NCBI RefSeq assembly: GCF_001426345.1
Contig: NZ_LMEM01000009.1
Location: forward strand, 388,540-452,539
Source: Devosia sp. Root436
GTDB taxonomy: Bacteria > Pseudomonadota > Alphaproteobacteria > Rhizobiales > Devosiaceae
Length of the DNA: 64,000 nt
Direction: 5' to 3'
Positions within the stretch are counted from its first letter, which is position 1. Every line of letters begins with the position of its first letter. The position numbers and the translations under genes were made by a program. The notes under the pieces were generated by a model. That model ran no database searches, was not told where the DNA came from, and was given only the letters and a program-made list of their open reading frames with translations. Below, in pieces: positions 27,174-36,403 of the stretch.

Positions 27174-27377
27174 ATGAAACGATTTGAATCCGGCTCGCTG
27201 ATTCCCGGCGCCACCTGGCATGCCGAGGCTGAAAGCGAAGCGGAGGTGGTTCGCCGCGCGGTCGAGAACCTCAAGACCTATCACGGCGAAACCGAAGTGC
27301 GGCCCGACATGATCGAGCGCATCAAGGAGCGTATCATCGATGTCGATAGCGGCAAGGCGACGAAGACGAAGCACTGA
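27174..27377 (+). CDS. DUF1059-family small protein
   Basis: This 67-residue protein begins MKRFESGSLIPGATWHAEAESEAEVVRRAVENL and ends with a helix rich in charge (DMIERIKERIID). The pattern (K-F-x-x-G-x-L-x-P-G, then E-x-E-V-x-x-x-A, then Y/H-G) is that of DUF1059. The usual cysteines of the family, after the GxLxPG turn and near the start, are replaced here by Ser and Ala. The ribosome site AAAGGAGGGAAC is excellent. The open frame upstream of 27174 is repeat DNA. Function unknown. A perfect 13-pair terminator follows. Confidence 0.72.
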   Translation: MKRFESGSLIPGATWHAEAESEAEVVRRAVENLKTYHGETEVRPDMIERIKERIIDVDSGKATKTKH

Positions 27378-27384
27378 CCGGTCT

Positions 27385-27417
27385 TTCTTACCTCTCCCCC
27401 GAAGGGAGAGGTAAGAA
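27385..27417. terminator. bidirectional terminator, 13-pair perfect stem
   Basis: TCTTACCTCTCCC (27386-27398) pairs perfectly with GGGAGAGGTAAGA (27404-27416) around CCGAA. It lies between the convergent DUF1059 and cca genes. The stem resembles one arm of the family C repeats (CCTCTCCC...GGGAGAGG), so it may be a reduced copy. Confidence 0.75.
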
Positions 27418-27419
27418 GA

Positions 27420-28589
27420 CTAGCGCTCGATAAGCGCCAGCAACTCGCCTTTGCCGAGAGCGAAGCCGCTCTCGATCCAGGCCCGTTCGAGACGGGCCAG
27501 TTCCTGACCAAGGGCCGGTCCCGGCGCCATGCCGAGGCCGGCGAGATCGTGTCCCGACAGCGGAAACGGCGGCACGACAGTTGCGCCCAGCACGCGGGCG
27601 GCCTCGGACAGGCGCGCCAATCCCCAATGATCCAGCGATGCCGCCGCAGCCAGCCCTTCGACGGCGGCTTCGCCATGCCGGTAGGCGGCTTCGCCGATCT
27701 TGTCGTCGGCCAAGAGCGCGGCGGCGTGGACAATGGCCCGGGCGGCACTGACCGTATCGTTTGACAGGCGCCAGGACGCTTGCAGCACTTGGAGGTCGTC
27801 GCCGGCAAGCAGCGCCAGGCGGGTGGTGGCGGACTGCCCACCCAGGCTCTCATAGGCCAGCAGCGCCCGCAGCGCGGCATCACGCAGCGGCAGCAGCCCG
27901 ATTTCGGACATGACGGCGAAGGTCAGCGCGACTTTGGGCAAAGCCAGCATGCGCATGATCTCGCTGCCGACGCGCTCGCGCGACAGGTGATCGAGCCTGC
28001 CGACGGAGGCGGCGCAGGCGGTGAGCCCATCCGGATCGAGCCGTTCATCGCCATGGCTGGCCGAAAGGCGGAAGAAGCGATAGACGCGCAGCCCATCCTC
28101 GGCGATGCGCCGGCCGGCGTCGCCGAGGAAGCGGATGACGCCGTTGCGGGCATCCTCGACGCCGCCAAGCGGATCGTAAAGCGTGCCATCGGCGGCGCAA
28201 TAAAGGGCGTTGAGGGTGAAGTCGCGGCGGCTTGCATCCTCGACCCAGTCGGTGCCGAAGGCGACGACGGCGTGGCGGCCATCGGTTTCGACGTCACGGC
28301 GCAAGGTGGTGACTTCGGCCAGTGTATCGCCGAGCTTGAGCGTCACCGTGCCATGGGCGATGCCGGTGGGATAGCAGGCGATGCCGGCAGCAGTAGCGCG
28401 GGCAATGATCTCGTCGGGCAGCAATTCCGTCGCCATGTCGATATCGCCGCCATGGGCGCGGCCCATGATGGTGTCGCGCACCACCCCGCCCACGGCGCGG
28501 GTCCGGCGCCTGGCGCCGTCCAGCGCGGCAAGGATCGCCTGCGTCTCGCGGCGCGTCAGCCATTCGGCGCTGGCCAGCGGATCGCTCAC
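27420..28589 (-). CDS. cca: CCA tRNA nucleotidyltransferase/poly(A) polymerase-family protein
   Basis: This 389-residue class II nucleotidyltransferase adds or repairs the CCA end of tRNAs. The active-site signature is AVGGVVRDTIMGRAHGGDIDMATE at about residues 32-55, with the DxD pair (DID). The ERxxA-like block GRRIAEDGLRVYRFFRLSASHG (about 158-179) is the usual RNA-binding motif. No C-terminal HD phosphohydrolase motif is visible. It starts within the last four bases of the upstream Nudix gene, so the two are coupled. Confidence 0.9.
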   Translation of the reverse strand: MSDPLASAEWLTRRETQAILAALDGARRRTRAVGGVVRDTIMGRAHGGDIDMATELLPDEIIARATAAGIACYPTGIAHGTVTLKLGDTLAEVTTLRRDVETDGRHAVVAFGTDWVEDASRRDFTLNALYCAADGTLYDPLGGVEDARNGVIRFLGDAGRRIAEDGLRVYRFFRLSASHGDERLDPDGLTACAASVGRLDHLSRERVGSEIMRMLALPKVALTFAVMSEIGLLPLRDAALRALLAYESLGGQSATTRLALLAGDDLQVLQASWRLSNDTVSAARAIVHAAALLADDKIGEAAYRHGEAAVEGLAAAASLDHWGLARLSEAARVLGATVVPPFPLSGHDLAGLGMAPGPALGQELARLERAWIESGFALGKGELLALIER

Positions 28590-29272
28590 GGCACCGCCTC
28601 GCTCATCGCCAGGTCACGGAAACGGCGGGTGAGATTGGCGGTGATGCCCCAGATGCGATGGCCGTCATGGTCGATCTGCCAGGTGCGGTGTTCCTCGCCA
28701 TTCCGCTTGATGCGGAACTGGCCATAGGCCTCGTTGGCAAGGATACGCTGCAGCGGCACCTCGAACACCGAATGCACCTCGCCCGGATTGGGCACGAAGG
28801 GGCCGCTGGGCTCGACCGTCGCGACGACAGGGGTGATGAGATAGTTGGTGCCGGTGAAATAGGTCGGCATGTAGCCGATCACCGTCGCATCCGCGCTCTC
28901 CATGCCCACTTCCTCGAAGGCCTCGCGCAGGGCGGCAGCGGCCACGTCGGCATCACCGGCATCCACCTTGCCGCCCGGAAAGGCCACCTGGCCGGAATGG
29001 GCCCGCAGGTCGGGCGAACGCTCGGTGTAGAGCACGGTGTGACCCTCGGGCCGCCGAATCAGCGCGATCAGCACCGCCGCCGGCACCGGCGGGCGGGCGA
29101 AGGGCTGGTCGGGCGCCCAGTCCGGCACCAGCGCCTCAACCGCCGGCAAGGGCGGCGGCACGGTCAGCAGGCGCGCGGCGAGGCGGGTAATGATGGTGTC
29201 GTCGGACGACAAGGAGGCACCGGAGAGTGTTTCGGGAGCGAGAGGATAGGCGAGGATGTGCAGGAATGGCAC
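28586..29272 (-). CDS. Nudix hydrolase, CoA pyrophosphatase (NudL) type
   Basis: This 228-residue hydrolase is likely to split CoA and acyl-CoA into phosphopantetheine and ADP. The Nudix box runs GGKVDAGDADVAAAALREAFEEVGM at about residues 97-121, preceded by the NudL-type LRAHSGQVAFPGG. The frame opens with a GTG at 29272, close to a family C repeat, and has no good ribosome site; starts nearer residue 22 (SSDDTIITRL) are possible. It overlaps cca by four bases. The nudL-cca pairing is common in rhizobia. Confidence 0.85.
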   Translation of the reverse strand: MPFLHILAYPLAPETLSGASLSSDDTIITRLAARLLTVPPPLPAVEALVPDWAPDQPFARPPVPAAVLIALIRRPEGHTVLYTERSPDLRAHSGQVAFPGGKVDAGDADVAAAALREAFEEVGMESADATVIGYMPTYFTGTNYLITPVVATVEPSGPFVPNPGEVHSVFEVPLQRILANEAYGQFRIKRNGEEHRTWQIDHDGHRIWGITANLTRRFRDLAMSEAVP

Positions 29273-29277
29273 CCCTT

Positions 29278-29404
29278 ACCTCTCCCTTGGGGGAGAGGTC
29301 GACTTGCAAAGCAAGGCGGGTGAGGGGGCCTTCCCCACGCACCTCACCCGGTAAAGGCCCCCTCACCCGGCGCTGCGCGCCGACCTCTCCCCCAAGGGAG
29401 AGGT
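29278..29404. repeat. palindromic intergenic element, family C copy 1
   Basis: The arms ACCTCTCCCTTGGGGGAGAG and CCTCTCCCCCAAGGGAGAGG pair across about 125 bases. Inside, GGTGAGGGGGCCTT pairs with AAGGCCCCCTCACC, and the ends carry TCGACTTGC and GCGCGCCGACC. Copies 2 and 3 are at 50773-50897 and 63808-63934. It lies between the Nudix and GNAT genes on the minus strand. Confidence 0.88.
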
Positions 29405-29412
29405 GGAGACGC

Positions 29413-29919
29413 TCACCCCTGCATCCACGCCTCGATTGGGCCGCTCAGCGTCGCCGCGAGGCTCTTGTCCTCGGCGAACATGGTCGGCTCCCAGCCCAGC
29501 GGGCAGTAATAGTCGCGGTCGCCCACCAGCATGACGAACTGGCCATCGCCGCGCTCCAGCGCGCGCCGGGTGACTTCGCGGGCCAGCAGCTTGCCCGCGC
29601 CCAGCTTGCGGAAATTGGGGTGGGTGGCGAGCGGGCCGAGCATCCAGCCATTGAGGCCGCCGATGGAAATCGGGGTCATCCACACCGAGCCGCAGGCCGT
29701 GCCGTCGACGTCGGCGACCAGGCTGAGGCTGGTATCGATGGGGAAGCGCTCGCGAATGCGATAAGCGGTCTTGGAAAAGCGGCCGGGGCCGAAGGCAATG
29801 GCCTGCAATTCCTCGATGAACGCATCATCGGCGGACGTCGCCGGGCGAACGGTGGGGACGCGCAGCGGAGAAGCGGAGACAGCAACAGTTGCAGCCGAAG
29901 GCGCGGAAACGAGGGTCAT
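29413..29919 (-). CDS. GNAT-family N-acetyltransferase
   Basis: This 168-residue protein has the GNAT acetyl-CoA-binding block LGPLATHPNFRKLGAGKLLAREVTRRA at about residues 95-121 (R-K-L-G-A-G turn), followed by a strand pair LVGDRDYYCPLGWEP. An N-terminal tail of about 22 residues before VRPATSADD is low in complexity, and the real start may be downstream. This YhbS-like group acetylates unknown small molecules or proteins. It stands alone between a repeat and a 350-base gene-free stretch. Confidence 0.8.
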   Translation of the reverse strand: MTLVSAPSAATVAVSASPLRVPTVRPATSADDAFIEELQAIAFGPGRFSKTAYRIRERFPIDTSLSLVADVDGTACGSVWMTPISIGGLNGWMLGPLATHPNFRKLGAGKLLAREVTRRALERGDGQFVMLVGDRDYYCPLGWEPTMFAEDKSLAATLSGPIEAWMQG

Positions 29920-30269
29920 GACGATGATCCAGGATGGAATGCGTAGGACAAACCCGGCGCCCCAACGAGCGCCGCTTCGAAAGACCGCTTACGGTCGTCG
30001 TGTCACCAGCAGAACCTTCACCATCCTGGGCGCCTCCACGCCTGAAATTCGCATTAGCACCATGGGGGCCTCGCGTAAAACGAAAATCATGGATCACCGG
30101 CCAAAATACAAGATGGACGGGTCCGCTGTGTCCGAAATGCACAACACTTCGTTACGGTGGAACCGCCTTATCGCTCGCGCTGCCCAGCGCTATGTGAGAG
30201 GCATCATCGACCGATATGGGGGAGTTGATCCCCACAACGAGTCGACAACATGACGGAAAGGGTTCGATC
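29920..30269. other. gene-free stretch, no convincing feature except a small hairpin
   Basis: This is the only gap over 300 bases. Open frames in it on both strands lack ribosome sites and family features. It should contain the divergent promoters of the GNAT gene and the glutathionyl-hydroquinone reductase. A small hairpin, GGGGAGTTGATCCCC near 30221-30235, lies about 35 bases upstream of the reductase start. I see no RNA gene. Confidence 0.5.
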
Positions 30270-31229
30270 TTGGGACAATTGATCGACGGCAAATGGTCCA
30301 CCCAATGGTACGACACCAAGAAGACCGGTGGCGAATTCAAGCGGGCGCAGGCCGGCTTCCGCAACTGGGTCACCGCTGACGGCAGCGCCGGCCCCTCGGG
30401 ATCAGGCGGCTTCAAGGCCGAGGCCGGGCGCTATCACCTCTATGTGTCGCTGGCCTGCCCCTGGGCGCATCGCACCCTGATCTTCCGCAAGCTCAAGGAG
30501 CTGGAGAGCCTGATCCCGGTATCGGTGGTTTCGCCCAAGATGCCGGACGAAACCGGCTGGAGCTTCGACACGGAAACCGGCTCGACCGGCGACGACCTGC
30601 TCGGCAAGGACTATCTGTGGCAGGTCTACGCGCAGGCAGTGCCCGACTATACCGGCCGCGTCACCGTGCCGGTGCTGTGGGACAAGCAAACCGGGCAGAT
30701 CGTTTCCAACGAAAGCTCGGAAATCATCCGCATGTTCAACTCGGCCTTCGACGAGCTGACCGGCAATAGCGAGGATTACTACCCGGAGGCCCTGCGTGCC
30801 GAGATCGATACGATCAACGCCCGCGTCTATGACGACATCAACAACGGCGTCTACAAGGCCGGCTTTGCCACCACGCAGGCGGCCTATGACGGCGCGGTGG
30901 CAAAGCTGTTCGCGGCGCTGGACTGGGTCGAGGATCTGTTGGGCCAGACACCCTACCTCACCGGCGACAGCATAACCGAGGCCGACTGGCGGCTGTTCAC
31001 GACGCTGGTGCGGTTCGACGCGGTCTATGTCGGGCACTTCAAATGCAACCGGCAGCGCATCGCCGACTACAAGAACATCAGCCACTATCTCAAGGCGCTG
31101 TACGAGGTACCGGGCGTGAAGGAAACGGTCGATCTCGACCATATCCGCACGCATTATTACTGGAGCCACGTCACCATCAACCCGACGCGGATTATTCCTG
31201 TCGGGCCGGAATTGCCGTTCTTGAAGTAG
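30270..31229 (+). CDS. glutathionyl-hydroquinone reductase (GST Xi class, YqjG/PcpF-like)
   Basis: This 319-residue glutathione transferase removes glutathione from glutathionyl-hydroquinones. The catalytic cysteine is in the class signature CPWAHR (residues 67-72). A Xi-class C-terminal domain includes FDELTGNSEDYYPEALR and YVGHFKCNRQRIADY. The start is TTG at 30270, giving MGQLIDGKW, the normal family N-terminus. GGAAAGGG lies 7 bases upstream, a convincing case of a TTG start. An open frame to 30216 has no support. It stands alone. Confidence 0.88.
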   Translation: MGQLIDGKWSTQWYDTKKTGGEFKRAQAGFRNWVTADGSAGPSGSGGFKAEAGRYHLYVSLACPWAHRTLIFRKLKELESLIPVSVVSPKMPDETGWSFDTETGSTGDDLLGKDYLWQVYAQAVPDYTGRVTVPVLWDKQTGQIVSNESSEIIRMFNSAFDELTGNSEDYYPEALRAEIDTINARVYDDINNGVYKAGFATTQAAYDGAVAKLFAALDWVEDLLGQTPYLTGDSITEADWRLFTTLVRFDAVYVGHFKCNRQRIADYKNISHYLKALYEVPGVKETVDLDHIRTHYYWSHVTINPTRIIPVGPELPFLK

Positions 31230-31260
31230 GCCTTTACCCCACGGCGCCTGGAAGCGTGCC

Positions 31261-31737
31261 TCAATACCCCCACACGTCGCGCTTCGGCACAGAATCGAAA
31301 TATTCGTCGATCCGCTGGCTGGTGGCGGGCGTCACCTTTTCGGGCAAAGCGCGGCGGTCGAACCAGCCCACTTCGGCGATCTCGTGGTCTGCCTTGCGCT
31401 CGAAGACCTTCTCGAAGCTCTTGGCCACGTAGAAGGCGACATGGTCGCGGTCGGTCACCGGGCTGGAATTGTGGTAGATGCCGAACAGCTCCATGGGGCC
31501 CACGACGCGATAGCCGGTCTCTTCCAGCGTTTCGCGCGCACCGGCAAATTCGAGCGTTTCTCCCGGGCTGACGCCGCCGCCGGGAAACTGCCAGCCCGGA
31601 ACATAGGTGTGCCGGATCAGCAGCACCTTGTCCCCATCGACCACCATGACGCGCGAGCCCAGCGTCATGCGGTGCCATAGGCCCTTGAAGGTCAGGAACA
31701 CCTTGGCGGTCAGCCGCTGCCTGCGATTCATCTGCAT
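31261..31737 (-). CDS. Nudix hydrolase
   Basis: This 158-residue protein has a complete Nudix box GGVSPGETLEFAGARETLEETGY at about residues 73-95, with the catalytic REXXEE arrangement. It is preceded by VLLIRHTYVPGWQFPGG, a style seen in enzymes acting on nucleotide-sugar or NDP-type substrates. The short basic start (MQMNRRQRLTAKVF) contains a hydrophobic helix at about 11-22. The start has GGAG 7 bases upstream. It is convergent with the reductase gene and divergent from the phosphoesterase. Substrate unknown. Confidence 0.85.
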   Translation of the reverse strand: MQMNRRQRLTAKVFLTFKGLWHRMTLGSRVMVVDGDKVLLIRHTYVPGWQFPGGGVSPGETLEFAGARETLEETGYRVVGPMELFGIYHNSSPVTDRDHVAFYVAKSFEKVFERKADHEIAEVGWFDRRALPEKVTPATSQRIDEYFDSVPKRDVWGY

Positions 31738-31847
31738 CGAAACACTCCTTGCACCGTTACCGGTAGCAGAGACTTGATGGCGACAAAATTGACCCTGGCC
31801 CCGATTGACCGTTTTCTTGCGCCTCCCCTTCTGGCATTACGCCCCCG

Positions 31848-32741
31848 ATGATCACCCTCGCCCACATCTCCGACATCCACCTGTCGCCCATGCCGGAGGT
31901 CGGTTGGCGCGATCTCCTGGGTAAGCGCCTTACCGGCTATCTCAACTGGAAACTGCGCCGCCACGACGAGCTCAACAGCGAGACGCTGGCGAGCCTGGTC
32001 GCCCACTTGCAGGCGCAGAAGGCCGATTTCACCGCCGTTACCGGCGACCTGGTGAACCTGGCCTTGCCCTTCGAAATCGACCGCGCCGGCAAATGGCTCA
32101 AGGCGCTGGGCACCTCCGACAAGGTCGCGGCCTGCCCCGGCAATCACGATGCCTATGTGCCGGGCGCGCTGGAATCCGCGCAGAAGATGTGGGGCGAATA
32201 CCTGCAGGGCGAAACGCTGGACGATGCCGCCTTCCCCTTCGTGCGCCGCGTGGGAGAACTGGCCGTCATCTCCTGCTCGAGCGCGGTGCCGACGCGGCCA
32301 TTCCTGGCCATCGGGCGCTTCGATGAGAAGCAGGCCGAGCGGCTGGGACGCATTCTCAAGCTCATGGGCGAGGCGGGCTATTTCCGCACCGTGCTGATCC
32401 ACCACCCGCCCAATCCGGAATTGCAGCACCCCTCTTTCGGGCTCAAGGGGCACAAGCTGTTCCGCCAGGTCATTGCCGAACACGGCGCCGAACTGATCCT
32501 GCACGGGCACACGCACCGCTCCTCGATCCATTCCATTCCCAGCAAGGACAAGGAAGTGCCCGTGGTGGGCGTAGCCGCCGCCAGCGCCGCCCAGGGCGGC
32601 ACGCTGGACGATCCGGCGCGCTATAACCTGTTCCGCATCGAACGATCAGGCGATGGCAGTTGGAGCTGCACCATGCGGGAATACGGCTTCCAGCGGCTGG
32701 GCAGCGACATCGTCATGCGGCTGCAGATGCGGATCTGCTGA
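31848..32741 (+). CDS. metallophosphoesterase (calcineurin-like)
   Basis: This 297-residue phosphoesterase has all five metal-site blocks: HISDIHLSP (residues 6-14), TGDLVN near 65, CPGNHD at about 98-103, LIHHPP near 184, and LHGHTHRS at about 219-226. The class includes CpdA-type cyclic-nucleotide phosphodiesterases, and the short C-terminal part (RYNLFRIERSGDGSWSCTMREY) is like other alphaproteobacterial members. The true substrate is not set by sequence. No signal peptide, so cytoplasmic. It is convergent with the MFS gene, five bases away. Confidence 0.85.
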   Translation: MITLAHISDIHLSPMPEVGWRDLLGKRLTGYLNWKLRRHDELNSETLASLVAHLQAQKADFTAVTGDLVNLALPFEIDRAGKWLKALGTSDKVAACPGNHDAYVPGALESAQKMWGEYLQGETLDDAAFPFVRRVGELAVISCSSAVPTRPFLAIGRFDEKQAERLGRILKLMGEAGYFRTVLIHHPPNPELQHPSFGLKGHKLFRQVIAEHGAELILHGHTHRSSIHSIPSKDKEVPVVGVAAASAAQGGTLDDPARYNLFRIERSGDGSWSCTMREYGFQRLGSDIVMRLQMRIC

Positions 32742-32746
32742 GAGCC

Positions 32747-33940
32747 CTAATCTTCTGCACCCGGGCGCAGGGCCCTGTAGCTCGAATAGGCAGAACCGTA
32801 CAACCCCGCGGCAAGGAACAGGAAGACCGACGACACGCCCGCGCCGGCTGCAACGACACCCACCGACATCGGCAACAGGAACTGCGCCAGCCGATTGCCG
32901 GTAAGGCGCAAGGACAACACCAATCCCCGGCTCGTCGGAGGGACGACACTGGTGACCCACGACATCGATATGGGCGCAGCCAGCCCGATACCAATGCCGA
33001 TCGCTATCATCGCCAGGCCAAGCACCCATTCCGGCACCGGTACACCCAGCACGGTCAGCCCCAGGCCAGTCGCCAGCAGCGAACCCGCCAACATGATCCG
33101 GCGGCCGAGCCGGGCAAGCAGCCAGCTGAAGCATAGGCGCGACAGCAAGGAAGCCAGCGCCCGCACCATCAACAGGGTGGCAATGGCGCTGGCCGGTATC
33201 AGTGCCTGGGCCCCAAGTACCGGCAGGTAGATCACCAGCAGGTCGACGGCGCAAATAACCCCGACCCCGGCCAGGATGGCCGGGACCACCCCCTTTTGCC
33301 GGAGCAGGTGCCGGATCGGCAGTTGAGCCGCCGATTTGCAGTCACCCACCGACCTGGCGGGATGGCGCATGAAGAGCACGCAGCCGAGGCTGACAAGGCC
33401 CGCAACCGTCGCGGCGACGAACAGGCGCCCCGTATCGGGCATGGTTCCCGACCCGGCAAAAAGGGCGACGACCAGGGGCGCCAATATCTGTGCGAAGGAA
33501 ATAAAGGCGGTGTAGTGACCGAACGTCCGCTCGCGGGCGGCATCGGTCGGTTGATCGGCTGCCGTTGCATGCTGCGACAGCAAGCAGAGCAGATGGCCCA
33601 TCCCCAGAAGGCCGGTCCAGCCCAAAAGGGCAATGACCGAATTTCCGGTGACCAGTAGCCCGAAAGCCGATAGCAGGACGCTGCCTGTACCCACGAGGAA
33701 CGCGCCCCGCGCACCCTTCCTGTCAATCCTGGCACCGACCTGCGTTGCGAAGAACAATGGCAGCAGCGAGAAGGTGGCCCCCACCGCGCCGATCCAGATG
33801 TCCGAGAGCCCCATCTCGACGGCCCGATAGGACGTCGTCACCCGCGCAACGACGATCACCACCTGATGCAGCAGGACGTGGAGCACAAAGGCGCTGGCAG
33901 CGAGGTCGAGGGCCGGCAACCGGAAAGTCAGCTTCCGCAT
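32747..33940 (-). CDS. MFS transporter
   Basis: This 397-residue membrane protein has about 12 hydrophobic segments and the MFS motif A-like loop FFATQVGARIDRKGARGAFLVG at about residues 57-78 (G-x-x-x-D-R-K-G). It belongs to the YfkF/efflux-type group, but its cargo cannot be told. The start MRKLTFRLPALDLAAS follows TCGGGGAGCC. The frame upstream overlaps the FAH gene. It is the last gene of the minus-strand side of the carboxylate island, 34 bases after the FAH stop, and may export or import the same compound. Confidence 0.8.
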   Translation of the reverse strand: MRKLTFRLPALDLAASAFVLHVLLHQVVIVVARVTTSYRAVEMGLSDIWIGAVGATFSLLPLFFATQVGARIDRKGARGAFLVGTGSVLLSAFGLLVTGNSVIALLGWTGLLGMGHLLCLLSQHATAADQPTDAARERTFGHYTAFISFAQILAPLVVALFAGSGTMPDTGRLFVAATVAGLVSLGCVLFMRHPARSVGDCKSAAQLPIRHLLRQKGVVPAILAGVGVICAVDLLVIYLPVLGAQALIPASAIATLLMVRALASLLSRLCFSWLLARLGRRIMLAGSLLATGLGLTVLGVPVPEWVLGLAMIAIGIGIGLAAPISMSWVTSVVPPTSRGLVLSLRLTGNRLAQFLLPMSVGVVAAGAGVSSVFLFLAAGLYGSAYSSYRALRPGAED

Positions 33941-33974
33941 CTGTGTGGCTCCCCGACGCGGCCGTAAGCAGGCA

Positions 33975-34832
33975 TCACCCCACCTGCGCCCCGGCCGTCG
34001 CGACGCGATTGACGAGGCACCCCACCGCGCCGATATCGACCTCCACCAGATCGCCATCCTGCAGGTAGACCTGCGGCTCCCGCCGATCACCGACGCCGCC
34101 GGGCGTGCCGGTGACGATGACGTCCCCAGGCGAGAGGGGGGTGAAGGCGGAGCAATAAGCAATCAGCTTTTCGAGCGGAAAGATGAGGTCGGAAAGGCTC
34201 GCATTCTGCATGACCTGGCCATTGAGGCGGAGCTGGATCGGCAGGCTGCGGTAGTCGCCGACTTCGTCGGGTGTCACCAGCGCCGGACCAAAGCTGCCGC
34301 TTGCCGGAAAGTTCTTGCCCGGCGTGAACTGGCTCGTATGCCGCTGCCAGTCGCGGACCGAGCCATCATTGAAGCAGGCATAGCCAGCCACATAGTCCAG
34401 GGCGTGTGCCTCCTCGATGTTGCGACCCGGCTTGCCGATCACCACGGCAAGTTCGGCTTCGTAGTCGAGGCGGTCGGACGCGCGGGGCTTGAGAAGGGGC
34501 TGGCCGTGGCCGACCTGCGCATCGGCAAAGCGGGTGAAAATGGTCGGATAGTCTGAATTCGGCCGCCTGGTCTCGTTGCGATGATCCTCGTAGTTGAGCC
34601 CGACGCAGAGGATCTTGGCCGCATCCGGGATCACCGGAAGCAGCCGGACCTGATCGAGGGGAATACCATCCGAGGCCGTCCAATCGGCAGCCCCAGCAAG
34701 CAGGTTGGCGGCGAGCGCCTGCTTCAGGGTGACGACGCCGGGCGACAACCTGCCAGTCAGGTCGACGACCTTTTCGCCGCGCAGCAGGCCGAAACCTTGC
34801 CGGCCCTGGCGATCAAAACTCACGAACCTCAT
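33975..34832 (-). CDS. fumarylacetoacetate hydrolase (FAH)-family protein
   Basis: This 285-residue protein has the FAH C-terminal fold: VGLNYEDHRNET, the metal site DYEAELAVVIGKPGRNI with Glu-x-Glu, a late ILIVTGTPGGVG-type block (VIVTGTPGGVGDRREP), and an N-terminal start MRFVSFDRQGRQGFGLLRGEKVVDL. Members cleave or hydrate 2-keto acids and acylpyruvates. Start at 34832; the frame above it overlaps the leader. It lies between tctA-type transport and the MFS gene, so it probably acts on the imported acid or a breakdown product. Confidence 0.88.
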   Translation of the reverse strand: MRFVSFDRQGRQGFGLLRGEKVVDLTGRLSPGVVTLKQALAANLLAGAADWTASDGIPLDQVRLLPVIPDAAKILCVGLNYEDHRNETRRPNSDYPTIFTRFADAQVGHGQPLLKPRASDRLDYEAELAVVIGKPGRNIEEAHALDYVAGYACFNDGSVRDWQRHTSQFTPGKNFPASGSFGPALVTPDEVGDYRSLPIQLRLNGQVMQNASLSDLIFPLEKLIAYCSAFTPLSPGDVIVTGTPGGVGDRREPQVYLQDGDLVEVDIGAVGCLVNRVATAGAQVG

Positions 34833-34894
34833 TCCGTGCTCCTGGGGCCTGCCGGGGCAGGCGATAAAGTGAATGTTCAAGGACGTCAGGGCCC

Positions 34895-36400
34895 TTACGC
34901 TTCTTCCTCGAAGGCGACCTTTCGGCCCTTGCGGATTTGCGGCAGCAGGATGACCAGGCACATGGCGGCAGCGATGGAGAGCATCGCGACCGAGAGCGGG
35001 CTGTGCCAGAAGATGGACAAATCGCCTCGCGAAAGCAGGAGCGACCTGCGGAAATGCTCCTCCATCAATGGCCCCAGGATGAAGCCCAGCAACAGGGGAG
35101 CGGCCTCGGCACGCATGCGCCAGAACAGGCAGCCCAGGACGGTGAAGCCCGCGGCGAAATAGATCGGCACCACATTGTTGTTGATGCTGAACAGGCCAAC
35201 GCAACAGACCACCAGGATGATCGGGAACAGCACCCAGTAATTAACCTGGATCAGCCGGACCCAGAGCGGAATGAGCGGCAGGTTGAGCACGACCAGCATG
35301 GCATTGCCGATCCACATCGATGCGATCAGCCCCCAGAATATCTCGGGATTCGAGACCATGACGAAGGGGCCCGGCGCGATGTTGTGAACCATCAGCGCGC
35401 CAATCATCAATGCCATCACGCCATTGCTGGGAATGCCCAGGGTCAGCATGGGGATGAACGAAGTCTGTGCGCCCGCATTGTTGGCCGCCTCGGGGCCGGC
35501 CAGGCCCGCGATGGCACCCTGGCCGAACTCCTCGGGGTGCTTCGACACACGCTTTTCGACTGCATAGGAGGCGAAGGACGAAATCATCGCGCCCCCGCCC
35601 GGCAGCAGGCCCAGCAGCGACCCTATCGCCGTGCCCCGGATCACCGGGAAAACGGCCTGCCTGAATTCCTTTGCCGACATCATGAGGTTACGAAGCGATG
35701 GCGATGTCACCTCACGCGACTGATTGCTTCGGATATTGGAGACGATGTCGGTGAAGGCGAACAGCCCCATGGCCACGGCGACGAATTCGATGCCCTCGGT
35801 CAGCGAGAAGGATCCGAAGGTGAACCGGTAGGTCCCGCTGTTCACATCCGCCCCGACGAGGCCGAGGATCAGGCCGGTCAGGACCATGGCAACGCCCTTG
35901 ATGAAGGAGCCGTGCGCCAGAAGCGTCGCCGCGGTCAGGCCCAGGACCATCATGGCAAAATATTCGACGGGGCCGAAGAGGAACGCCACTTCCGCCAGGA
36001 CCGGCGAGAAGGCGGCGATCAGCAGGGTAGCGACCGTTCCGGCGAAGAACGACCCCAATGCGGCAATCGCCAGCGCCGCGCCCGCGCGCCCCTTCCGCGC
36101 CATTTGGTGGCCATCAAGACAGGACACGACCGAGGAGGATTCACCGGGCAGATTGACGAGAATGGCAGTCGTCGAACCACCATATTGCGCGCCGTAATAG
36201 ATGCCGGCGATCATGATGAGACCCGATACGGGCTCCAATGCGTAGGTGAGCGGCAGCAGCATCGCAATTGTCGCCAGCGGCCCGAGGCCGGGCAGCATGC
36301 CGATCGCGGTCCCGACAAGGACGCCGATGAAGCAGAAGGTCAGATTGTGCAGCGACAGCGCCGCCTGGAAACCGATATCCAGATTGGTCAGCAAGTCCAT
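34895..36400 (-). CDS. tctA: tripartite tricarboxylate transporter, large membrane subunit (TctA family)
   Basis: This 501-residue protein has about 11-12 membrane segments and the TctA signatures [22 protein letters not shown] at about residues 29-50 and [26 protein letters not shown] at about 262-287. It moves an organic acid by ion symport, fed by a periplasmic TctC-type protein. The ATG lies four bases after the tctB stop. The order tctC-tctB-tctA is the standard operon. The substrate is not set by sequence, since TctC proteins bind many carboxylates. Confidence 0.92.
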   Translation of the reverse strand: MDLLTNLDIGFQAALSLHNLTFCFIGVLVGTAIGMLPGLGPLATIAMLLPLTYALEPVSGLIMIAGIYYGAQYGGSTTAILVNLPGESSSVVSCLDGHQMARKGRAGAALAIAALGSFFAGTVATLLIAAFSPVLAEVAFLFGPVEYFAMMVLGLTAATLLAHGSFIKGVAMVLTGLILGLVGADVNSGTYRFTFGSFSLTEGIEFVAVAMGLFAFTDIVSNIRSNQSREVTSPSLRNLMMSAKEFRQAVFPVIRGTAIGSLLGLLPGGGAMISSFASYAVEKRVSKHPEEFGQGAIAGLAGPEAANNAGAQTSFIPMLTLGIPSNGVMALMIGALMVHNIAPGPFVMVSNPEIFWGLIASMWIGNAMLVVLNLPLIPLWVRLIQVNYWVLFPIILVVCCVGLFSINNNVVPIYFAAGFTVLGCLFWRMRAEAAPLLLGFILGPLMEEHFRRSLLLSRGDLSIFWHSPLSVAMLSIAAAMCLVILLPQIRKGRKVAFEEEA

Positions 36401-36403
36401 GGA

